A stretch of DNA of 64,000 nucleotides from Gordius sp. MW1 (lineage: Eukaryota; Nematomorpha; Gordioida; Gordea; Gordiidae). Positions within the stretch are counted from its first letter, which is position 1. Each line of letters begins with the position of its first letter. The notes under the pieces were generated by a model, which worked only from the letters and a program-made list of their open reading frames with translations, was not told the DNA's origin and ran no database searches. The translations under genes were made by a program, and so were the position numbers. This document shows positions 1-9,892 of this stretch, in pieces. The stretch lies in assembly GCA_964036665.1 (NCBI GenBank), contig OZ038526.1, positions 62,001 to 126,000 on the forward strand, written 5' to 3'.

Positions 1-681
1 TCCACAAATTTAGACAGAAATTTATAGAATATCCACAAATTTAGAGAGAAATTTATAGAATATCCACAAATTTAGAGAGAAATTTAAAAATAATCAAAAA
101 ATTTAGACAGAAATTTATCGAATATCCACAAATTTAGACAGAAATTTATAGAATATCCACAAATTTAGAGAGAAATTTATAGAATATCCACAAATATAGA
201 CAGAACTTTATCGAATATCCACAAATTTAGACAGAAATTTATAGAATATCCACAAATTTAGAGAGAAATTTATAGAATATCCACAAATTTAGACAAAAAT
301 TTAAAAATAATCAAAAAATTCAGACAGAAATTTATGGAATATCCACAAATTTTGACAGAAATTTATAGAATATTTTCAAATTTAGAGAGAAATAAAGAAT
401 CAAAAAATTTAGACAGAAATTTATAGAATATACACAAATTTAGACAAAAATTAAAAATAATCAAAAAATTTAGACAGAAATTTATAGAATATCCACAAAT
501 TTACACAAAAATATAAAAATAATCAAAAAATTTAGACAGAAATTTATAGAATATCCACCAATTTAGACAAAAATTTAAAAATAATCAAAAAATTTAGACA
601 GAAATTTATCGAATATCAACAAATTTAGACAAAAATTTAAAAATAATCAAAAAATTTAGACAGAAATTTATCGAATATCAA
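1..681. repeat. Minisatellite array 0 (partial, window edge)
   Basis: Array of 31-bp monomers cut by the window start. Typical monomers open with AATTTAGACAG (or AGAGAG), continue with AAATTTATAG or AAATTTATCG, and close with AATATCCACA. A second family closes with AAAAATAATCAAAA. The last part (369-681) is a conserved end block that precedes every core. It begins at AATATTTTCAAATTT and contains degenerate monomers (AGAGAGAAATAAAG, ATACACAAATTT, TTACACAAAAATATAAA). This is the longer, 313-bp form of the end block. The sequence resembles the end of array 3 (about 8380-9032). Confidence 0.95.
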
Positions 682-707
682 CCGTCTGTGGGATTTTCAA
701 CACGATA

Positions 708-722
708 AAGAAGAAGAAGAAG
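708..722. repeat. (AAG)5 microsatellite in the core
   Basis: Five AAG triplets close to the left end of the core. The run keeps five triplet positions in all 26 copies. Only unit 24 has an interrupted version (AAT in the second triplet, substitution at 56618). Confidence 0.9.
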
Positions 723-767
723 CGTGAGTGGGCGTGAATTTTTTTTTAATACCACCGTGAGTGGGCG
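723..767. repeat. 12-bp direct repeat CGTGAGTGGGCG (two copies)
   Basis: CGTGAGTGGGCG occurs at 723-734 and again at 756-767, separated by a T9 tract and AATACCAC. Related CGTGAAT starts follow at 732, 771 and 848. This suggests that the GC-rich left part of the core grew by small local duplications. Confidence 0.85.
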
Positions 768-783
768 GGCCGTGAATAAAAAT

Positions 784-799
784 TTGGGCCCGCGCCCAA
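784..799. other. GC-rich hairpin-forming sequence, first copy
   Basis: TTGGGCCCGCGCCCAA can pair as a 6-bp stem (TTGGGC with GCCCAA) around a CCGC loop. It also contains the palindrome GGGCCC. It is one of the few CpG-containing GC-rich patches in a very AT-rich repeat, and it recurs at core start +102 in all copies. Whether it folds or binds a protein is inference. Confidence 0.6.
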
Positions 800-1020
800 C
801 ATGCATACATAAACACATTGCATACATACATAAATACATTACATGGCCGTGAATAAAAATTTGGGCCCGCGCCCAACATGCATACATACATACATAAACA
901 CATTGCATACATACATAAATACATTACATACGTACATACATACCTTAGTACATACATACATACATTGCATACATAAATACATTGCAACATACATAAATAC
1001 ATTGTATACATACATATATA
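800..1020. repeat. (CATA)n-rich tetranucleotide tract
   Basis: Interrupted CATA/TACA repeats with CATTG and CATTA punctuation. The tract is split by the second copy of the hairpin segment. It creates open frames on both strands that repeat Cys-Met-Tyr-Val or His-Thr-Tyr-Ile. These are low-complexity artefacts, not genes. For a simple repeat it is unusually stable in length across the 26 units. Confidence 0.9.
861..876. other. GC-rich hairpin-forming sequence, second copy
   Basis: Same 16-bp sequence as at 784-799, 77 bp downstream. This copy is altered in unit 6 (GGGACC instead of GGGCCC, substitution at 14548) and in units 13 and 17 (GCGACAAC instead of GCGCCCAAC). It is absent from unit 9. 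Confidence 0.6.
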
Positions 1021-1033
1021 TGTAGAAGATAGC

Positions 1034-1044
1034 TATATATAAGG
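1034..1044 (+). promoter_or_regulatory. TATA-like motif TATATATAAGG
   Basis: A good match to a eukaryotic TATA box, present once per core just after the CATA tract. In such AT-rich sequence a chance match is quite likely. No transcript or downstream gene is visible. It is listed only as a candidate start for satellite RNA. Confidence 0.2.
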
Positions 1045-1489
1045 ATATTTTGCATATCTAATTCATGGTGGCTAAGAATGATTGTGCCAAATTTATTTTA
1101 TGGATCTTTAAATGTGGTATACACAAATAAATAAATCATTATTTTTACATTTTACACATAATTTTACTTTTATTATTCGTCTTCATCATATTTCGAAGCT
1201 ATATGAAGTCTTAAGTTCAATCTTTTATACCGCCATCTATTATTTGTTTTAATTTAGATTTTTTTTAAGTTAATAATTTTTGATTATAAAGAGAATTACA
1301 TATTTTTTGTTGAAATTTGCCGATGTATATCTGAAACCATGGTTGTAAGTACTAAATCTTTGATTGAAAAATATGGCCAAAATTATGATGTATTGTAAAT
1401 TCTAAGATTCATTGGAGGAAACTAAAAAAACAATGAATAAATGCGTTGTCATAAAATTAAAAATTATGTGAAATTGAACGTATGTTTTA
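1045..1489. other. AT-rich core segment without recognised content
   Basis: About 445 bp of single-copy-like (within the unit) AT-rich sequence between the TATA-like motif and the poly-G motif. It contains AATAAA-type hexamers (for example at 1126) and T8 and T6 runs, but no long frame, tRNA, or inverted repeat that I can see. It is the part of the core with the most ordinary base composition. In other units it carries most of the copy-specific single-base variants. Confidence 0.7.
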
Positions 1490-1515
1490 CCCAGTAGCGT
1501 AGTGAGGGGGGGGGG
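1490..1515. other. CCCAGTAGCGTAGTGA + poly-G motif (possible transposon-end relic)
   Basis: CCCAGTAGCGTAGTGA is followed by ten G. A GCGTAG-then-poly-G string resembles termini of some animal transposable elements that I recall, but no terminal inverted repeat or target duplication is visible here, so the origin is inference. The G run is 8-12 bases long in the other units and is the main source of core length variation. Units 14 and 18 share a G-to-T change (AGCTTAG) at 34671 and 43371. Confidence 0.35.
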
Positions 1516-1540
1516 ATTTATAGATAAACAGAGAAATATT

Positions 1541-3453
1541 AAAAATTTAGACAGAAATTTATCTAATATCCACAAATTTAGACAGAAATTTATAGAATAT
1601 CCACAAATTTAGAGAGAAATTTCTAAAGAATCAAAATATTTAGACAGAAATTTATAGAATATCCACAAATTTAGAGAGAAATTTATAAAATCAAAAAATT
1701 TAGACAGAAATTTATAGAATATCCACAAATTTAGAGAGAAATTTATAAAGAATCAAAAAATTTAGACAGAAATTTATAGAATATCCACAAATTTAGACAG
1801 AAATTTACAAAGAATCAAACAATTTAGAAAGAAATTTATAGAATATCCACAAATTTAGACAAAAATTTAAAAATAATCAAAAAATTTAGACAGAAATTTA
1901 TCGAATATCCACAAATTTAGACAGAATTTATAGAATATCCACAAATTTAGAGAGAAATTTATAGAATATCCACAAATTTAGACAGAACTTTATCGAATAT
2001 CCACAAATTTCGACAGAAATTTATAGAATTTCCACAAATTTAGACAAAAATTTAAAAATAATCAAAAAATTTAGACAGAAATTTATCGAATATCCACAAA
2101 TTTAGACAGAAATTTATCGAATATCCACAAATTTAGACAGAAATTTATAGAATATTGTCAAATTTAGAGAGAAATTTATAAAGAATCAAAAAATTTAGAC
2201 AGAAATTTATAGAATATCCACAAATTTAGACAAAATTAAAAATAATCAAAAAATTTAGACAGAAATTTATAAAAAAAACCACAAATTTAGAGAGAAATTT
2301 ATAGAATATCCACAAATTTAGAGAGAAATTTAAAAATAATCAAAAAAATTTAGACAGAAATTTATCGAATATCCACAAAGTTAGACAGAAATTTATCGAA
2401 TATCCACAAATTTAGACAGAAATTTAAAGAATATCCACAAATTTAGAGAGAAATTTATAAAGAATCAAAAAATTTAGACAGAAATTTATAGAATACACAA
2501 ATTTAGACAAAAATTTAAAAATAATCAACAAATTTAGACAGAAATTTATCGAATATCCACAAATTTAGACAGAAATTTATAGAATATCCACAAATTTAGA
2601 GAGAAATTTATAGAATATCCACAAATTTAGAGAGAAATTTAAAAATAATCAAAAAATTTAGACAGAAATTTATCGAATATCCACAAATTTAAACAGAAAT
2701 TTATAGAATATCCACAAATTTAGAGAGAAATTTATAGAATATCCACAAATTTAGACAGAACTTTATCGAATATCCACAAATTTAGACAGAAATTTATAGA
2801 ATATCCACAAATTTAGAGAGAAATTTATAGAATATCCACAAATTTAGAGAGAAATTTAAAAATAATCAAAAAATTTAGACAGAAATTTATCGAATATCCA
2901 CAAATTTAGACAGAAATTTATAGAATATCCACAAATTTAGAGAGAAATTTATAGAATATCCACAAATTTAGACAGAACTTTATCGAATATCCACAAATTT
3001 AGACAGAAATTTATAGAATATCCACAAATTTAGACAGAAATTTATAGAATATCCACAAATTTAGACAGAAATTTATGGAATATTTACAAATTTAGACAGA
3101 AATTTATCGAATATCCACAAATTTAGACAGAAATTTATAGAATATCCACAAATTCAGACAGAAATTTATGGAATATCCACAAATTTAGACAGAAATTTAT
3201 AGAATATTTTCAAATTTAGAGAGAAATAAAGAATCAAAAAATTTAGACAGAAATTTATAGAATATACACAAATTTTGACAAAAATTAAAAATAATCAAAA
3301 AATTTAGACAGAAATTTATAGAATATCCACAAATTTACACAAAAATATAAAAATAATCAAAAAATTTAGACAGAAATTTATAGAATATCAACAAATTTAG
3401 ACAAAAATTTAAAAATAATCAAAAAATTTAGACAGAAATTTATCGAATATCAA
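1541..3453. repeat. Minisatellite array 1
   Basis: 1913 bp, about 62 monomers. It starts with the conserved left block (ATCTAATATCCAC, then AGAGAGAAATTTCTAAAG) and ends with the shorter, 251-bp end block from 3203. Markers inside: GACAGAATTTATAG with one A missing (about 1920), TTTCGACAG (about 2009), AATATTGTCAAATTT (about 2152) and the shortened GAATACACAAAT monomer (about 2492). This variant order defines the 2772-bp unit type, also seen in arrays 4 and 10. Confidence 0.95.
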
Positions 3454-4311
3454 CCGTCTGTGGGATTTTCAACACGATAAAGAAGAAGAAGAAGCGTGAG
3501 TGGGCGTGAATTTTTTTTTAATACCACCGTGAGTGGGCGGGCCGTGAATAAAAATTTGGGCCCGCGCCCAACATGCATACATAAACACATTGCATACATA
3601 CATAAATACATTACATGGCCGTGAATAAAAATTTGGGCCCGCGCCCAACATGCATACATACATACATAAACACATTGCATACATACATAAATACATTACA
3701 TACGTACATACATACCTTAGTACATACATACATACATTGCATACATAAATACATTGCAACATACATAAATACATTGTATACATACATATATATGTAGAAG
3801 ATAGCTATATATAAGGATATTTTGCATATCTAATTCATGGTGGCTAAGAATGATTGTGCCAAATTTATTTTATGGATCTTTAAATGTGGTATACACAAAT
3901 AAATAAATCATTATTTTTACATTTTACACATAATTTTACTTTTATTATTCGTCTTCATCATATTTCGAAGCTATATGAAGTCTTAAGTTCAATCTTTTAT
4001 ACCGCCATCTATTATTTGTTTTAATTTAGATTTTTTTTAAGTTAATAATTTTTGATTATAAAGAGAATTACATATTTTTTGTTGAAATTTGCCGATGTAT
4101 ATCTGAAACCATGGTTGTAAGTACTAAATCTTTGATTGAAAAATATGGCCAAAATTATGATGTATTGTAAATTCTAAGATTCATTGGAGGAAACTAAAAA
4201 AACAATGAATAAATGCGTTGTCATAAAATTAAAAATTATGTGAAATTGAACGTATGTTTTACCCAGTAGCGTAGTGAGGGGGGGGGATTTATAGATAAAC
4301 AGAGAAATATT
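3454..4311. repeat. Satellite core, unit 2
   Basis: 858 bp, G9. I see no substitution relative to unit 1 apart from the poly-G length. Confidence 0.95.
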
Positions 4312-6225
4312 AAAAATTTAGACAGAAATTTATCTAATATCCACAAATTTAGACAGAAATTTATAGAATATCCACAAATTTAGAGAGAAATTTCTAAAGA
4401 ATCAAAATATTTAGACAGAAATTTATAGAATATCCACAAATTTAGAGAGAAATTTATAAAATCAAAAAATTTAGACAGAAATTTATAGAATATCCACAAA
4501 TTTAGAGAGAAATTTATAAAGAATCAAAAAATTTAGACAGAAATTTATAGAATATCCACAAATTTAGACAGAAATTTACAAAGAATCAAACAATTTAGAA
4601 AGAAATTTATAGAATATCCACAAATTTAGACAAAAATTTAAAAATAATCAAAAAATTTAGACAGAAATTTATCGAATATCCACAAATTTAGACAGAATTT
4701 ATAGAATATCCACAAATTTAGAGAGAAATTTATAGAATATCCACAAATTTAGACAGAACTTTATCGAATATCCACAAATTTCGACAGAAATTTATAGAAT
4801 TTCCACAAATTTAGACAAAAATTTAAAAATAATCAAAAAATTTAGACAGAAATTTATCGAATATCCACAAATTTAGACAGAAATTTATCGAATATCCACA
4901 AATTTAGACAGAAATTTATAGAATATTGTCAAATTTAGAGAGAAATTTATAAAGAATCAAAAAATTTAGACAGAAATTTATAGAATATCCACAAATTTAG
5001 ACAAAATTAAAAATAATCAAAAAATTTAGACAGAAATTTATAAAAAAAACCACAAATTTAGAGAGAAATTTATAGAATATCCACAAATTTAGAGAGAAAT
5101 TTAAAAATAATCAAAAAAATTTAGACAGAAATTTATCGAATATCCACAAAGTTAGACAGAAATTTATCGAATATCCACAAATTTAGACAGAAATTTATAG
5201 AATATCCACAAATTTAGAGAGAAATTTATAAAGAATCAAAAAATTTAGACAGAAATTTATAGAATACACAAATTTAGACAAAAATTTAAAAATAATCAAC
5301 AAATTTAGACAGAAATTTATCGAATATCCACAAATTTAGACAGAAATTTATAGAATATCCACAAATTTAGAGAGAAATTTATAGAATATCCACAAATTTA
5401 GAGAGAAATTTAAAAATAATCAAAAAATTTAGACAGAAATTTATCGAATATCCACAAATTTAAACAGAAATTTATAGAATATCCACAAATTTAGAGAGAA
5501 ATTTATAGAATATCCACAAATTTAGACAGAACTTTATCGAATATCCACAAATTTAGACAGAAATTTATAGAATATCCACAAATTTAGAGAGAAATTTATA
5601 GAATATCCACAAATTTAGAGAGAAATTTAAAAATAATCAAAAAATTTAGACAGAAATTTATCGAATATCCACAAATTTAGAGAGAAATTTAAAAATAATC
5701 AAAAAAATTTAGACAGAAATTTATCGAATATCCACAAAGTTAGACAGAACTTTATCGAATATCCACAAATTTAGACAGAAATTTATAGAATATCCACAAA
5801 TTTAGACAGAAATTTATAGAATATCCACAAATTTAGACAGAAATTTATGGAATATTTACAAATTTAGACAGAAATTTATCGAATATCCACAAATTTAGAC
5901 AGAAATTTATAGAATATCCACAAATTCAGACAGAAATTTATGGAATATCCACAAATTTAGACAGAAATTTATAGAATATTTTCAAATTTAGAGAGAAATA
6001 AAGAATCAAAAAATTTAGACAGAAATTTATAGAATATACACAAATTTAGACAAAAATTAAAAATAATCAAAAAATTTAGACAGAAATTTATAGAATATCC
6101 ACAAATTTACACAAAAATATAAAAATAATCAAAAAATTTAGACAGAAATTTATAGAATATCAACAAATTTAGACAAAAATTTAAAAATAATCAAAAAATT
6201 TAGACAGAAATTTATCGAATATCAA
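4312..6225. repeat. Minisatellite array 2
   Basis: 1914 bp, very close to array 1. The exception is a patch at about 5678-5742 where the expected monomers are replaced by a second copy of a segment carrying CACAAAGTTAGACAG (the normal copy is near 5145; the extra one is near 5733). Flanking sequence stays in register (+1 bp), which looks like a conversion event. It ends with the 251-bp end block. Confidence 0.94.
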
Positions 6226-7084
6226 CCGTCTGTGGGATTTTCAACACGATAAAGAAGAAGAAGAAGCGTGAGTGGGCGTGAATTTTTTTTTAATACCACC
6301 GTGAGTGGGCGGGCCGTGAATAAAAATTTGGGCCCGCGCCCAACATGCATACATAAACACATTGCATACATACATAAATACATTACATGGCCGTGAATAA
6401 AAATTTGGGCCCGCGCCCAACATGCATACATACATACATAAACACATTGCATACATACATAAATACATTACATACGTACATACATACCTTAGTACATACA
6501 TACATACATTGCATACATAAATACATTGCAACATACATAAATACATTGTATACATACATATATATGTAGAAGATAGCTATATATAAGGATATTTTGCATA
6601 TCTAATTCATGGTGGCTAAGAATGATTGTGCCAAATTTATTTTATGGATCTTTAAATGTGGTATACACAAATAAATAAATCATTATTTTTACATTTTACA
6701 CATAATTTTACTTTTATTATTCGTCTTCATCATATTTCGAAGCTATATGAAGTCTTAAGTTCAATCTTTTATACCGCCATCTATTATTTGTTTTAATTTA
6801 GATTTTTTTTAAGTTAATAATTTTTGATTATAAAGAGAATTACATATTTTTTGTTGAAATTTGCCGATGTATATCTGAAAACATGGTTGTAAGTACTAAA
6901 TCTTTGATTGAAAAATATGGCCAAAATTATGATGTATTGTAAATTCTAAGATTCATTGGAGGAAACTAAAAAAACAATGAATAAATGCGTTGTCATAAAA
7001 TTAAAAATTATGTGAAATTGAACGTATGTTTTACCCAGTAGCGTAGTGAGGGGGGGGGGATTTATAGATAAACAGAGAAATATT
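6226..7084. repeat. Satellite core, unit 3
   Basis: 859 bp, G10. Private C-to-A change at 6881 (CTGAAAACATGG). Confidence 0.95.
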
Positions 7085-9032
7085 AAAAATTTAGACAGAA
7101 ATTTATCTAATATCCACAAATTTAGACAGAAATTTATAGAATATCCACAAATTTAGAGAGAAATTTCTAAAGAATCAAAATATTTAGACAGAAATTTATA
7201 GAATATCCACAAATTTAGACAAAAATTTAAAAATAATCAAAAAATTTAGACAGAAATTTATCGAATATCCACAAATTTAGACAGACTTTATAGAATATCC
7301 ACAAATTTAGAGAGAAATTTATAGAATATCCACAAATTTAGACAGAACTTTATCGAATATCCACAAATTTCGACAGAAATTTATAGAATATCCACAAATT
7401 TAGACAAAAATTTAAAAATAATCAAAAAATTTAGACAGAAATTTATCGAATATCCACAAATTTAGACAGAAATTTATCGAATATCCACAAATTTAGACAG
7501 AAATTTATAGAATATTGTCAAATTTAGAGAGAAATTTTATAAAGAATCAAAAAATTTAGACAGAAATTTATAGAATATCCACAAATTTAGACAAAAATTA
7601 AAAATAATCAAAAAATTTATACAGAAATTTATAAAAAAACCACAAATTTAGAGAGAAATTTATAGAATATCCACAAATTTAGAGAGAAATTTAAAAATAA
7701 TCAAAAAAATTTAGACAGGAATTTATCGAATATCCACAAAGTTAGACAGAAATTTATCGAATATCCACAAATTTAGACAGAAATTTATAGAATATCCACA
7801 AATTTAGAGAGAAATTTATAAAGAATCAAAAAATTTAGACAGAAATTTATAGAATATCCACAAATTTAGACAAAAATTTAAAAATAATCAAAAAATTTAG
7901 ACAGAAATTTATCGAATATCCACAAATTTAGACAGAAATTTATAGAATATTGTCAAATTTAGAGAGAAATTTATAAAGAATCAAAAAATTTAGACAGAAA
8001 TTTATAGAATATCCACAAATTTAGACAAAATTAAAAATAATCAAAAAATTTAGACAGAAATTTATAAAAAAACCACAAATTTAGAGAGAAATTTATAGAA
8101 TATCCACAAATTTAGAGAGAAATTTAAAAATAATCAAAAAAATTTAGACAGAAATTTATCGAATATCCACAAAGTTAGACAGAAATTTATCGAATATCCA
8201 CAAATTTAGACAGAAATTTATAGAATATCCACAAATTTAGAGAGAAATTTATAAAGAATCAAAAAATTTAGACAGAAATTTATAGAATATCCACAAATTT
8301 AGACAAAAATTTAAAAATAATCAACATATTTAGACAGAAATTTATCGAATATCCACAAATTTAGACAGAAATTTATAGAATATCCACAAATTTAGAGAGA
8401 AATTTATAGAATATCCACAAATTTAGAGAGAAATTTAAAAATAATCAAAAAATTTAGACAGAAATTTATCGAATATCCACAAATTTAGACAGAAATTTAT
8501 AGAATATCCACAAATTTAGAGAGAAATTTATAGAATATCCACAAATTTAGACAGAACTTTATCGAATATCCACAAATTTAGACAGAAATTTATAGAATAT
8601 CCACAAATTTAGAGAGAAATTTATAGAATATCCACAAATTTAGACAAAAATTTAAAAATAATCAAAAAATTCAGACAGAAATTTATGGAATATCCACAAA
8701 TTTTGACAGAAATTTATAGAATATTTTCAAATTTAGAGAGAAATAAAGAATCAAAAAATTTAGACAGAAATTTATAGAATATACACAAATTTAGACAAAA
8801 ATTAAAAATAATCAAAAAATTTAGACAGAAATTTATAGAATATCCACAAATTTACACAAAAATATAAAAATAATCAAAAAATTTAGACAGAAATTTATAG
8901 AATATCCACCAATTTAGACAAAAATTTAAAAATAATCAAAAAATTTAGACAGAAATTTATCGAATATCAACAAATTTAGACAAAAATTTAAAAATAATCA
9001 AAAAATTTAGACAGAAATTTATCGAATATCAA
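7085..9032. repeat. Minisatellite array 3
   Basis: 1948 bp. Its left part carries GACAGACTTTATAG (about 7281), AATTTATACAG and GACAGGAATTTATCG markers shared with arrays 5 and 7. AATATTGTCAAATTT occurs twice (about 7512 and 7948), so a ~430-bp segment is partly duplicated inside the array. It ends with the longer 313-bp end block, as in array 0. Confidence 0.94.
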
Positions 9033-9892
9033 CCGTCTGTGGGATTTTCAACACGATAAAGAAGAAGAAGAAGCGTGAGTGGGCGTGAATTTTTTTTTAA
9101 TACCACCGTGAGTGGGCGGGCCGTGAATAAAAATTTGGGCCCGCGCCCAACATGCATACATAAACACATTGCATACATACATAAATACATTACATGGCCG
9201 TGAATAAAAATTTGGGCCCGCGCCCAACATGCATACATACATACATAAACACATTGCATACATACATAAATACATTACATACGTACATACATACCTTAGT
9301 ACATACATACATACATTGCATACATAAATACATTGCAACATACATAAATACATTGTATACATACATATATATGTAGAAGATAGCTATATATAAGGATATT
9401 TTGCATATCTAATTCATGGTGGCTAAGAATGATTGTGCCAAATTTATTTTATGGATCTTTAAATGTGGTATACACAAATAAATAAATCATTATTTTTACA
9501 TTTTACACATAATTTTACTTTTATTATTCGTCTTCATCATATTTCGAAGCTATATGAAGTCTTAAGTTCAATCTTTTATACCGCCATCTATTATTTGTTT
9601 TAATTTAGATTTTTTTTAAGTTAATAATTTTTGATTATAAAGAGAATTACATATTTTTTGTTGAAATTTGCCGATGTATATCTGAAACCATGGTTGTAAG
9701 TACTAAATCTTTGATTGAAAAATATGGCCAAAATTATGATGTATTGTAAATTCTAAGATTCATTGGAGGAAACTAAAAAAACAATGAATAAATGCGTTGT
9801 CATAAAATTAAAAATTATGTGAAATTGAACGTATGTTTTACCCAGTAGCGTAGTGAGGGGGGGGGGGATTTATAGATAAACAGAGAAATATT
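9033..9892. repeat. Satellite core, unit 4
   Basis: 860 bp, G11. No private substitution noticed. Confidence 0.95.

Larger units (their letters stand above)
768..929. repeat. 77/85-bp direct duplication in the core
   Basis: Copy one is 768-844 (77 bp) and copy two is 845-929 (85 bp). Both start GGCCGTGAATAAAAATTTGG and end at AATACATTACAT. The second copy is longer by two extra CATA tetranucleotides. The pair is kept in 25 of 26 cores. Unit 9 has a single copy, so its core is 85 bp shorter at this place. Confidence 0.93.
682..1540. repeat. Satellite core, unit 1 (reference copy)
   Basis: Non-minisatellite part of the unit, 859 bp with a G10 tract. In order it holds an AAG run, two 12-bp direct repeats, a 77/85-bp direct duplication containing a GC-rich hairpin sequence, a CATA tract, a TATA-like motif, an AT-rich stretch and a poly-G motif. 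These parts are annotated separately below for this copy. In the other cores they lie at the same offsets from the core start, except where an indel is noted. No protein-coding potential is visible: frames are short and follow the CATA repeat. Confidence 0.95.

Noticed and set aside
1-681. Telomeric repeats
   Set aside because: No TTAGG, TTAGGG or related tandem runs are present. TTTAG in the monomer is part of the 31-bp unit only.
697-1011. 104-residue and 76-residue open frames on the minus strand in each core
   Set aside because: They run through the CATA microsatellite and give Met-Tyr-Val-Cys-type repeats. They overlap in two frames at once and have no domain. They persist only because the cores are nearly identical.
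843-1025. 60-residue plus-strand open frame in the CATA tract
   Set aside because: A His-Thr-Tyr-Ile low-complexity translation of a tetranucleotide repeat, with no sign of coding constraint.
1121-1145. Polyadenylation signals (AATAAA)
   Set aside because: Such hexamers are expected often by chance in this AT-rich sequence and no transcript structure supports them.
682-1540. Core as an intact transposable element
   Set aside because: No transposase frame, terminal inverted repeats, long terminal repeats or target duplications could be seen at the core borders.
1541-3453. CRISPR array
   Set aside because: Repeats of about 31 bp are contiguous with no unique spacers, and no cas genes or prokaryotic features are present.
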